Shown here piece by piece: positions 33,505 through 41,240 of a DNA stretch of 64,000 bases. This stretch comes from Caballeronia temeraria (GTDB lineage: Bacteria > Pseudomonadota > Gammaproteobacteria > Burkholderiales > Burkholderiaceae), in NCBI RefSeq assembly GCF_001544795.2, contig NZ_FCOI02000028.1, positions 1-64,000 of the forward strand. Direction: 5' to 3'. The position numbers and the translations under genes are program-made. Under the pieces are notes generated by a model that was not told where the DNA came from, ran no database searches, and saw only the letters and a program-made list of their open reading frames with translations. Positions within the stretch are counted from its first letter, which is position 1; every line of letters starts with the position of its first letter.

Positions 33505-34767
33505 ATGGCATTGTTCGAAATTAGCGGCGACGATTTGCAGGCTGTTCCGTTGGGTACCTTTGGGACGCTTGGACTACGTGAGCGCGCTGACATTCAGCGA
33601 GCAGTGCGTGCAAACATCAACGCAATCACGCCGGGCGTCAAGACGATGGTGCTCGCAGAGGAATTCGGAGATTGGGCAGGCGCCAATCGAAGAATCGACC
33701 TTCTGTGCGTCGATGAAGACAAGAATCTAGTGGTTGTCGAGTTAAAGCGCGACGATGGCGCTCACATGGACCTCCAGGCGCTGCGCTACGCCGCGATGAT
33801 TTCGACGATGCGGTTTGACCAAGCGATAGAAGCGCATCGCAAGTATCTCGCCGATTCCGGCTCTGACGTCGACCCGGAGCAGGCAATCCGTGAGTTCCTC
33901 GAGGTTGAAGACGGTCCGGTGACGTTTGCCAAAACCGTTCGAATCGTTCTAGCATCCGCCAACTTCTCTTCAGAGCTGACTACAGCGGTGTTATGGCTCA
34001 ACGAGCAAGGAGACCTTGACATCCGCTGCGTCCAGATGCGCCCGCACGCCGTCGACTCCAGAGTGCTACTGGACATTCAACAGGTCATCCCTCTTCCAGA
34101 AGCAGCGCAGTACACGGTCGCGCTACGGGAAAAGACAAATGAGCAGGAACGGGTTCGCGCAACTACCTCCGCAGCGCGCGACACGGCCCGCTACGACCTG
34201 TCCATTGGGCAGACTTTCATCCCCAACCTGGCAAAGCGCCGGCTGATTCTTGCTCTCGTCACCGAAGCAATCAAGCAAGGTAAGTCACCAGAGCAAATTA
34301 CCGATGCAATCCCTTGGAGGCGGAGGAACCTTTTTGCTTCGGCGCCTGGCGTGGCCGATGAGAATAAATTTCAAGAGCTTCTTCCAGGGAAGAACCTGAG
34401 GTACTTCTTTGCCGATGACGAGAGGTTTTTGATTAACGGGAAGACCTACGTCCTGAACAGGGCATGGGGCGACCAATCCCTCGTCGCAGCGGAAAACGTC
34501 CGTCAGCTCTTGAACAACGCTGACGAGGTTAGCTGGGAGCCGACATCGGAAGTGCCAGATGAAGTGACCTATGAGGGCTACACCATCAGACGTCGCGAAA
34601 AAGGTGCGATTGACATTGAGTGTGACGGTCGACAAATATCACCCGTCATTGCGACGCTTAGAGAGCTCGCACCACAGCTGGGTGTTGCGACAGAACACGC
34701 GTCCGGCAGAGATGTCAACACGCAGCAGCTCGGCGCACGGGTTATGCAAGCTATCAACTCTCTGTGA
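33505..34767 (+). CDS. PD-(D/E)XK nuclease-like protein (NucS/DUF91-like)
   Basis: A 420-residue soluble protein. At about residues 55-85 it has the fold signature RRIDLLCVDEDKNLVVVELKRDD, with Asp and E-x-K placed as in PD-(D/E)XK nucleases of the NucS/DUF91 group, followed by a helix with DLQALRYAA. The C-terminal half (from about 210) is an unrecognised domain that includes GQTFIPNLAKRRLILALVTEAI and a beta-rich region. It follows the SRAP gene after 110 bases and may belong to the same DNA-repair or defence block. DNA cleavage is inferred from the motif only. Confidence 0.7.
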   Translation: MALFEISGDDLQAVPLGTFGTLGLRERADIQRAVRANINAITPGVKTMVLAEEFGDWAGANRRIDLLCVDEDKNLVVVELKRDDGAHMDLQALRYAAMISTMRFDQAIEAHRKYLADSGSDVDPEQAIREFLEVEDGPVTFAKTVRIVLASANFSSELTTAVLWLNEQGDLDIRCVQMRPHAVDSRVLLDIQQVIPLPEAAQYTVALREKTNEQERVRATTSAARDTARYDLSIGQTFIPNLAKRRLILALVTEAIKQGKSPEQITDAIPWRRRNLFASAPGVADENKFQELLPGKNLRYFFADDERFLINGKTYVLNRAWGDQSLVAAENVRQLLNNADEVSWEPTSEVPDEVTYEGYTIRRREKGAIDIECDGRQISPVIATLRELAPQLGVATEHASGRDVNTQQLGARVMQAINSL

Positions 34768-35163
34768 TTCATGCTTGCGCTACCTGGTGAGGTGGCGTCG
34801 ACCGCTCTGCCTTGCCCGCGCGGCAAAGTCAAAAGTGGCAGACGGCGAAGACGCGGTTCGCTCTCGGAACTGCTCAGCGCCCTGCTCGCGTGGTGTTATT
34901 GGGCCGCCAGGAAAGGAGATGTGGCGGCGAGTATTCTTGCTTGGTTCCAATAATCAACATACTGGCCCGCACTCCCTTACTTGCGCGCACACGTGGCGTA
35001 TCTCGGTTGCGTCACCATCCCTCGACGTGCGCACTTGTAAGGTTCGCCTGCCGCGAGCTTCCAGAAAGGACTTGCCCATTTGCATTTTCAGTAACGCCGA
35101 CCATAATAAACGGTCAACTTGTCGCTCGTAGGCCGCCATCCCTCCCAGACGGAGGCGCAATAA
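34768..35163. other. intergenic stretch, no supported gene
   Basis: About 396 bases before the beta-helix membrane protein. The overlapping short frames are arginine/serine-rich and unlike proteins. A GGAGG ribosome site for the next gene lies at its right end. Base composition turns markedly AT-richer to the right. Confidence 0.45.
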
Positions 35164-37122
35164 ATGTCATGTCTTCGAGTGCTGCTGTTGGTCCTCTGGG
35201 TACTTTGGGTTACCGCTGCTACTGGCGCAGCCGAACCGTCCGCAGCGATACCGAACATCGGGTCCCCGCACGGGCCGGAAGCGCACTCGTTCTCACCGCC
35301 ACCTATAGACCCGGCCTGCACGAATGCGGAGCCGGAGTGGGACGACACTGAGCGAAATCTTTGGTGGTCGGTTTGCCAGTCTGGCTCGAATCAGGTCGCG
35401 AGTAACCTGCGGCTGCTGTTCCCGCCACCACGATGGAAAGACTGCCATAAGTTCGTTCCAGTAAAAGCCGAGTTTATTTCAACTCTATTATCAAAAGCCC
35501 CCTACAAGAAGCGCTTGGAAGAAACTGGTTTGCGCCTCGATAGTGTGGCAATAGATGGCGATATGGTATTTGGCGACCAACCCATACCAGGGAATATTAC
35601 AATTACTTGTTTTAAGTTCAACGGAAGTTTTAAGCTTGTGAATATGGCCATCAACGGTTCAATGCAATTCATTGCGGGTCAATTCAATCGTTCTCTTATT
35701 TTGAAAGATACACACATTCACGGCGCCCTCAGGCTGGCTGAGACCTCCGGTGCTTCTTATTTTATGGCCGGTACAATAGTCGACAATGACTTGGAGATGA
35801 AAGGGGATATTATTCCTGGGCACGTAATGTTGGGTGATGTGCGCGCGAATAATGTTTTAATTGATATTGATGCGGAAGCTATTTACGCGACTGACTTGGA
35901 GACCAGAGGGAGCGCGTCATTTTTCAGAATTCGTTCTACCGGCAGGGTCTTTCCGACCTTGGACTTACGTGACGCAAAAATTGGCGGAAGTTTATTCATC
36001 GAAAATTCGAGATTTTCGCGATTAAATTTGGGTTACGCCTACGTTCACGACAGCGCAGAAATAGATTACTTGCCGTCGGACCTGAATGCGCCTGGGTTGC
36101 GAGTTGATGGAACGTTTACAGTGTCATACCCTGAAGATGGGGTTAAAGAGCTCGCAAAGAAATTGCGAAAAGTTCAGAATTTAAAGGAAAACGAAAGGCC
36201 GCGGTTTATTCCTTATGAGTGTTACCAGGAAATGAATGCAAACACTCGTAGTGCGCTTTTTCACGCGACGGGGAACTGCGCTGGCCCTGGGGCGTTTTCA
36301 TCACTCGCAAATATACCTTTAATAGGTCGGTTATTTAGAGACCCATGTGAAAATGAAACCTTCTGGTCGCTTAATTCGAAGTTTAATCTGAAAGATGCGC
36401 GTTTGCACATCATCGAGGTTTCCGGTAGTTTTGACCCGTCAGACGCCATGCTGGTTTGGCCTCTCCGAATTGATAACGCGAATATGACGTTTGATGTAGT
36501 TAGACACTCGGCGAAGGGGCAGGAGAAACTATATTCAGCCCAATGGTATGTTTGCTGGCTAGAGCGCGGCGAGACTCGCTTTGACCAGCGCAACTACAAG
36601 CAGGTAGCGGACTTCCTGCAAAGTAGGGGATATTCGGCGTCGGCCGATACCGTTCGCATAGCAGGGAAAAACCGGGAATTATATGAAACCTGCACGAACG
36701 GGCTGAATTTTATCGTTGATTGCATGTACATGACGTTGTCGTGGGCCGCAGTGGGATATGGCTTTCGGATGTATTTGCCATTAATTTATCTTGTTATTTT
36801 CGTTACAATCGGCGCGTTTGTTTTTGGCTCGTCCTCGGCGACGTTCAATTATTTAGAGGATGCGGATTTTCAAAGTCCGTTAAGTAGAGGGGTTACAACG
36901 AAAGGAGACCTTGCCCGCGAAGCGTGGCTGATTATTCAGCGCGGCTTCCCATATAGCCTTGACATGTTTTTGCCGCTTATCCGTTTAAATGACGACCACT
37001 ACACGGTTAAGTTGGAGGGAAAGAGACTGACGTACCTCTATTTTCACAAGTTCATGGGCTGGTTACTCAGCGCCTATGTCGTGGCCGCTGTCACGGGCCT
37101 CACTAAGTCAGGAAGCCTTTAG
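35164..37122 (+). CDS. exported beta-helix membrane protein, unknown
   Basis: A 652-residue protein of unknown function. It has a signal peptide (1-22), a soluble part of about 500 residues and two or three C-terminal helices (about 532-562 and 628-646). The soluble part shows short repeats of the form (L/M)xLxxxxIxGxhxh, such as LVNMAINGSMQFIAG, LILKDTHIHGALRLAET and LDLRDAKIGGSLFIENS, which suggest a right-handed beta-helix resembling pentapeptide or bactofilin-like stacks. The ending YSLDMFLPLIRLNDDHYTV resembles membrane proteins of actinobacteria with the same repeat-plus-helices layout. The gene is clearly more AT-rich than its neighbours, a sign of recent transfer. Confidence 0.7.
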   Translation: MSCLRVLLLVLWVLWVTAATGAAEPSAAIPNIGSPHGPEAHSFSPPPIDPACTNAEPEWDDTERNLWWSVCQSGSNQVASNLRLLFPPPRWKDCHKFVPVKAEFISTLLSKAPYKKRLEETGLRLDSVAIDGDMVFGDQPIPGNITITCFKFNGSFKLVNMAINGSMQFIAGQFNRSLILKDTHIHGALRLAETSGASYFMAGTIVDNDLEMKGDIIPGHVMLGDVRANNVLIDIDAEAIYATDLETRGSASFFRIRSTGRVFPTLDLRDAKIGGSLFIENSRFSRLNLGYAYVHDSAEIDYLPSDLNAPGLRVDGTFTVSYPEDGVKELAKKLRKVQNLKENERPRFIPYECYQEMNANTRSALFHATGNCAGPGAFSSLANIPLIGRLFRDPCENETFWSLNSKFNLKDARLHIIEVSGSFDPSDAMLVWPLRIDNANMTFDVVRHSAKGQEKLYSAQWYVCWLERGETRFDQRNYKQVADFLQSRGYSASADTVRIAGKNRELYETCTNGLNFIVDCMYMTLSWAAVGYGFRMYLPLIYLVIFVTIGAFVFGSSSATFNYLEDADFQSPLSRGVTTKGDLAREAWLIIQRGFPYSLDMFLPLIRLNDDHYTVKLEGKRLTYLYFHKFMGWLLSAYVVAAVTGLTKSGSL

Positions 37123-37484
37123 TTGTCCGCTTCATCGCACGGGCGGGCGTCTGCGTGCTGCCTTGTCTAAGAAAATAAACCTCTCTTAAACCACATCAAC
37201 CCGCATCGGTGGTCACTTGAGCAAGGGCGCGTTGTTCGAGGACTCCCGCAGCCGAGCGCCGCGAACTTCTAGCGCATCGCATATCTCGTTCGAGAGCTGA
37301 CGAAGCCGGCCGCAGTACAGCGGGAGGCACGCGCGCAAATAGCGCGAAGCGGCTTGGGCGACGATGAGCGGCGGACTAGCAGAGACGCCATTACCGGCAC
37401 ATCAGTGCAGAGGGAACTCAACATCGGTATCAATTCAGTAAAACCGGCCGCATTTTGGTCTCTTTTCGGCTGATTGCGGGCTCA
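37123..37484. other. intergenic stretch before DUF3800 gene
   Basis: About 360 bases with no supported gene. It lies between the AT-rich membrane protein and the palindrome upstream of the DUF3800 gene. No terminator was recognised. Confidence 0.4.
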
Positions 37485-37505
37485 TTCACAGTCATAGACT
37501 GTGAA
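37485..37505. promoter_or_regulatory. perfect palindrome upstream of DUF3800 gene
   Basis: Arms TTCACAGTC and GACTGTGAA with an ATA spacer, ending 25 bases before the DUF3800 start codon. Perfect nine-base arms suggest an operator for a dimeric regulator, or an RNA hairpin in the leader. No T-run follows, so it is not a normal terminator. Confidence 0.55.
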
Positions 37506-37530
37506 TCCCTTATGTTGAAGGCGACGCAAA

Positions 37531-38676
37531 ATGGACGGCTCTGGAGAACTGCTCGCACTCAACAATGCTTCCGCGCCCGAACAGGTTGAAGGTGCACAGG
37601 GGGTCGCAGACGACCTGGCAGCAAAGAAGCTCCAGCGTCTTCGCAAAGAGAAACGCGACCTGGTCGACTCGCTGGCCAGCGGAGACTTCTCAACGCAGAG
37701 AGCACGCGTTGCATACATTCTGAATTTGTACCCAGCTGCGCGAAACAGCGATGTCACGTTGGCGCTTAAGTATTGGGAGGAGTTTCAACCGGCTTTCTTC
37801 AATCCTGAAGGCATCAAGCCTGAACACCTGTTTGAGCTTGAGCACGTTCCACTCCTCGTTCGCGCTCGTGCAAAGATTCAGAACGAGTACGAACTCTTCC
37901 AAGCTGATGTCAAAGTCCGCCGTCGCCGGAGAGGCCGCGAAGACGAGATTCGCGACGCTGTTCTTGGAGACGCTGCGCCGAGGCAAACGCTCCAGGTGTT
38001 CGCCGATGAGACCGGGAAGACCGAGGCACATGTCATTGTGGGCGCAGTGTGGGTGTTAAACGGCCGCGCAGTATTCGATGTGTCGCAAGCCATAAACTCA
38101 TGGAAGGCCCAGTCTACGTTTGCGAAGCGCGAGGTGCACTTCGCAAGATTCGGAAAAGGCGACATCGGAGCGGTAGCCGAGTATCTTGGTGTCATCAGCG
38201 CCAACCGCGAGTTCCTGAGCTTTAAGTTCATTGCGGTTCGACGAGAAAATCTGAAGCGGAGCATCGAAGATACTGTTCAACGTCTGCACGAATTCATGCT
38301 GCTGAAGGGTTTGGAGCATGAGGTCGATACCGGACGTGTTGGGCTTCCTCGCTTTGTCACCTTGACCCTCGACGAAGAACAATCTCTCGACCAGATTGCA
38401 ATTGAAGTCATGAAGCAGCGAATGAGCGATGGACTTCAGAACCGTCACGGAGACGGATTGGTTCTGGAATCGGTTGTGGCCGTGTCTTCGAAGAACAGTG
38501 CTCTTGTCCAGCTCGCGGACGTCATTGCGGGCTCGGTAAACCGCCGACTAAATTTCTCGGGCACTCGAAATCACAAAGACGACATCGCCGACCTTGTAAT
38601 CGAGAGGCTCGGAATCGGGTTAAACCGCGACGAAGTTGACGCCGACTTGGATGCCACCGTCATGTTCCGCATCTGA
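37531..38676 (+). CDS. DUF3800 domain protein
   Basis: A 381-residue protein. After a charged N-terminal region of about 140 residues with helices, the DUF3800 domain begins with LQVFADETGKTEAHVIVGAVWV (Asp-Glu). It continues with KREVHFARFG, the acidic FVTLTLDEEQSLDQ and the closing LVQLADVIAGSVNRRL, where the QLAD motif and acidic residues form the presumed active site. The family is predicted to have an RNase H-like fold and is frequent in mobile and defence-rich regions, but its reaction is unknown. A perfect palindrome lies just upstream. It is the last gene before the island boundary. Confidence 0.8.
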   Translation: MDGSGELLALNNASAPEQVEGAQGVADDLAAKKLQRLRKEKRDLVDSLASGDFSTQRARVAYILNLYPAARNSDVTLALKYWEEFQPAFFNPEGIKPEHLFELEHVPLLVRARAKIQNEYELFQADVKVRRRRRGREDEIRDAVLGDAAPRQTLQVFADETGKTEAHVIVGAVWVLNGRAVFDVSQAINSWKAQSTFAKREVHFARFGKGDIGAVAEYLGVISANREFLSFKFIAVRRENLKRSIEDTVQRLHEFMLLKGLEHEVDTGRVGLPRFVTLTLDEEQSLDQIAIEVMKQRMSDGLQNRHGDGLVLESVVAVSSKNSALVQLADVIAGSVNRRLNFSGTRNHKDDIADLVIERLGIGLNRDEVDADLDATVMFRI

Positions 38677-39162
38677 GTGACGCTTAGCGCCGGCACCGGC
38701 TGGGAAGAGGCGCGGAACCCTCCTAGGGTCGTCCGCGTTGAACGACGTCCAGCGCTTCAACTTGTCCTGCCCGACCAAGGACTCTGAGCGTCGTCGCCTC
38801 CTCTGAAATTCAAGGCCAGTGTGGTCCGGAGGCAAGCGACGTCCGATTTCGGTACACAGTTGTGAGATTCTGCAAATCTCCCAGACGCGAAGTGTCTCAA
38901 ACAGCGAGTACGCTGCTTGACCACAAACGTACTTGGCGCGCGGAACCAAATATTACATAGGGAAAGCTATATTACGACCCCTGTGCCCCAAACGGCGCGG
39001 ACTTTCTGCCGCTTTTCTGACATGCAAAAACGCCGCGCTTCCAACACCGACTCGGCGTTCTCAGATTGGAGCGGTCGGAACTAATGTCGCAGTCTTTGCG
39101 ATTCGCTGACCTTAACCAAAGTCCGCATAGGAACCTAGCTGTCTTTAGGAAAAAGACCGCCC
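38677..39162. other. island-end intergenic stretch
   Basis: About 490 bases without a supported gene. Minus-strand frames here (38620-38949, 38972-39202) have no recognisable family and the first overlaps the DUF3800 gene end. The stretch becomes AT-rich towards the right. No integrase or transposase remnant was recognised. Confidence 0.4.
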
Positions 39163-39271
39163 TTTTTGAGGGGTAATACGTTCGCGCAAATTTGGCGAAC
39201 AAAGCCGTGGACGAAGAAAGCTTAGAGCCTTACGCAGTAAGGCTCACGGTCCGCAGCGACCCCCTCAAAAA
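39163..39271. other. nested stem-loop element at island edge
   Basis: Outer arms TTTTTGAGGGG (39163-39173) and CCCCTCAAAAA (39261-39271) enclose three further helices: GTTCGC/GCGAAC (39180-39185 with 39195-39200); GTGGAC/GTCCGC with one G-T pair (39207-39212 with 39249-39254); and inside the last, GAGCCTTAC/GTAAGGCTC around a GCA loop (39225-39245). All are compatible in one branched fold. It could be a small structured RNA, a folded single-strand recombination site, or an element end. No family was recognised. Confidence 0.55.
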
Positions 39272-39290
39272 ACCGTTTTCTGCTCGGTTT
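39267..39290 (-). terminator. likely glmS terminator
   Basis: Read on the minus strand: AAACCG, loop of nine, CGGTTT, then a run of T (39267-39269). Stem of six pairs, about 52 bases after the glmS stop. It overlaps the right arm of the nested stem-loop element. Confidence 0.6.
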
Positions 39291-39309
39291 AGAAAGCATT
39301 CTATTTGAG

Positions 39310-39316
39310 GCCCACA
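39310..39316. other. TGTGGGC at the attTn7 distance from glmS
   Basis: On the minus strand the glmS stop is followed by exactly 25 bases and then TGTGGGC. Tn7 and relatives insert about 25 bases after glmS, and the Tn7 end begins TGTGGGC. No tns genes lie within the window and the rest of the end resembles Tn7 only loosely, so this is a lead, not an identification. Confidence 0.3.
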
Positions 39317-39341
39317 CTTCTTTCTCAGACGACCGGCCGGC

Positions 39342-41159
39342 TTATTCCACCGTCACCGACTTCGCCAGATTTCTCGGCTTATCGACATCCGTCCCGCGCG
39401 CGCACGCCGTGTGATACGCGAGCAACTGCAACGGCACGACGTGCAGAATCGGCGACAACGCCCCGTAATGCTCCGGCATGCGGATCACGTGAATGCCGTC
39501 TTCGCTGACGATGCGCGTATCCGCATCCGCGAACACATACAGCTCGCCGCCGCGCGCACGCACTTCCTGCATGTTCGACTTCAGCTTTTCGAGCAGCGCG
39601 TCGTTCGGCGCGACGGTCACGACCGGCATCGCCTCGGTCACGAGCGCGAGCGGGCCGTGCTTCAGTTCGCCCGCCGGATATGCTTCGGCGTGAATGTACG
39701 AGATTTCCTTGAGCTTCAACGCACCTTCGAGCGCGATCGGATAATGCAGCCCGCGCCCGAGGAACAGCGCATTTTCCTTGCGCGCAAACTCTTCGGACCA
39801 CGCGATGATCTGCGGCTCCAGCGCGAGCACGCTGTTCAACGCCGCCGGCAAGTGGCGCAGTTGCGTGAAGTACGCGGCTTCGCGCTTCGCATCGACGTGA
39901 CCGCGCAGCTTCGCGAGCGTCACCGCCAGCACGAAGAGACCGACGAGCTGCGTCGTGAACGCCTTCGTCGATGCCACGCCGATCTCCGTCCCCGCGTGCG
40001 TGAGGAACGCGAGTTCGGTCAGGCGCACCATCGCGCTTGTCGCGACGTTGCACACCGCGAGCGTGTGTTTGTGGCCGAGCGATTGCGCGTGCTTGAGCGC
40101 GGCGAGCGTATCGGCGGTTTCGCCCGATTGCGAGATCACGACGACGAGCGCCTTCGGATTCGGCACCGACTCGCGATATCGATACTCGCTCGCGATCTCG
40201 ACCTGCGTCGGAATCTTCGCGATCGATTCGAGCCAGTACTTCGCCGTCACGCCCGAGTAATAGCTCGTGCCGCACGCGAGAATCAGGATGCTGTCGACCT
40301 GCGAGAATGCATCGCGCGCGGCGTCGCCGAAGAGCGCCGGATCGAACTGATCGGCTTGCGGAATCGTGTCGGTGATTGCGCGCGGCTGCTCGAAGATTTC
40401 CTTCTGCATGAAATGACGATACGGCCCGAGCTCGACCGCGCCGCCGTACGCCGTCACGACGCGCACTTCGCGCTCGGCGGGCAGGCCTTCACGATCGACG
40501 ATCTTCACGCCTTCGAGACCGATCTCCACGACATCGCCTTCTTCGAGGAACGCAAAGCGGTCCGTGCTGCCGGCGAGCGCGAGCGCATCGGATGCGAGGA
40601 AGTTCTCGCCTTCGCCCACACCGACGACGAGCGGCGAACCCTGGCGCGCGCCCACGACCGTATGCGGCTGATTCTTGTGCATCACCGCGATCGCATAGGC
40701 GCCGTGCAGTTGCTTCACGGCCTCGCGCACGGTTTGAAAGAGGTCGCCGCGATACATGCTGTGAATCAGATGCGCGATGACTTCGGTATCGGTCTGCGAG
40801 ACGAACTCGTAGCCCTTGCCTTTGAGCATCTCGCGCAGCGTTTCGTAGTTCTCGATGATGCCGTTGTGCACGAGCGCGACGGTATCGCGCGAGAAGATCG
40901 GGTGCGCGTTGTCCGTGACGGGCGCGCCGTGCGTGGCCCAGCGCGTATGCGCGATGCCGGTCATGCCGCCGAGATTCGAGTCGCGCACTTGCGCGTCGAG
41001 ATCGGACACGCGCGCGACGCTGCGCGCACGGCGCGGCTCGCCGTTGCTCAGAACGGCCACGCCGCACGAGTCGTAGCCGCGATATTCGAGCCGGCGCAGA
41101 CCTTCCACCAGCACCGGGACGATGTTACGTTGCGCTACCGCGCCGACGATTCCGCACAT
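39342..41159 (-). CDS. glmS: glutamine-fructose-6-phosphate aminotransferase
   Basis: A 605-residue GlmS, which makes glucosamine-6-phosphate from fructose-6-phosphate and glutamine, the first step to UDP-GlcNAc. The N-terminal glutaminase has catalytic Cys after Met (MCGIVG), and HTRWATHGAPVTDNAHP. Two SIS isomerase domains follow (ILACGTSYYSGVTAKYW, ISQSGETADTLAALK) and the C-terminal PRNLAKSVTVE closes the active site. Length is normal. It follows glmU after 81 bases and ends at the island boundary. No glmS ribozyme is present upstream. Confidence 0.97.
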   Translation of the reverse strand: MCGIVGAVAQRNIVPVLVEGLRRLEYRGYDSCGVAVLSNGEPRRARSVARVSDLDAQVRDSNLGGMTGIAHTRWATHGAPVTDNAHPIFSRDTVALVHNGIIENYETLREMLKGKGYEFVSQTDTEVIAHLIHSMYRGDLFQTVREAVKQLHGAYAIAVMHKNQPHTVVGARQGSPLVVGVGEGENFLASDALALAGSTDRFAFLEEGDVVEIGLEGVKIVDREGLPAEREVRVVTAYGGAVELGPYRHFMQKEIFEQPRAITDTIPQADQFDPALFGDAARDAFSQVDSILILACGTSYYSGVTAKYWLESIAKIPTQVEIASEYRYRESVPNPKALVVVISQSGETADTLAALKHAQSLGHKHTLAVCNVATSAMVRLTELAFLTHAGTEIGVASTKAFTTQLVGLFVLAVTLAKLRGHVDAKREAAYFTQLRHLPAALNSVLALEPQIIAWSEEFARKENALFLGRGLHYPIALEGALKLKEISYIHAEAYPAGELKHGPLALVTEAMPVVTVAPNDALLEKLKSNMQEVRARGGELYVFADADTRIVSEDGIHVIRMPEHYGALSPILHVVPLQLLAYHTACARGTDVDKPRNLAKSVTVE

Positions 41160-41240
41160 GACGTTCTTCCTTTGAAACTTGCATTCGAAAGCGCGATGCC
41201 CGAAGCACCGCGCGCGTTGGGCTGAATCTGAACGACAGCC

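Larger units (their letters stand above)
1..39482. other. GATC-free accessory island tract
   Basis: Reading this stretch on the + strand (the word is its own reverse complement) I found no GATC; the first one is at 39483-39486 inside glmS, and the word is then frequent to the window end. At ordinary composition well over a hundred would be expected. The tract spans genes of unrelated function and visibly different base composition. Within genes the choice is context dependent: isoleucine codons after a G are ATT (dmeF has several such cases), whereas ATC is used freely after A, C or T. I infer one mobile unit that long evolved under counter-selection on GATC, for example by restriction. The count was by eye, so a few misses are possible. 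Confidence 0.8.

Noticed and set aside
39163..39271. group II intron domain or retron RNA as the stem-loop element
   Set aside because: No reverse transcriptase gene in the window and the intron domain V signature is not present.
39411..41225. 604-residue open frame on the + strand across glmS
   Set aside because: It is antisense to glmS, rich in Arg/His/Asp from GC-rich codon shadow, and has no recognisable motif.
41160..41240. possible glmS ribozyme before glmS
   Set aside because: Only 81 bases separate glmU and glmS and the ribozyme is known from Gram-positive bacteria; no core sequence was seen.
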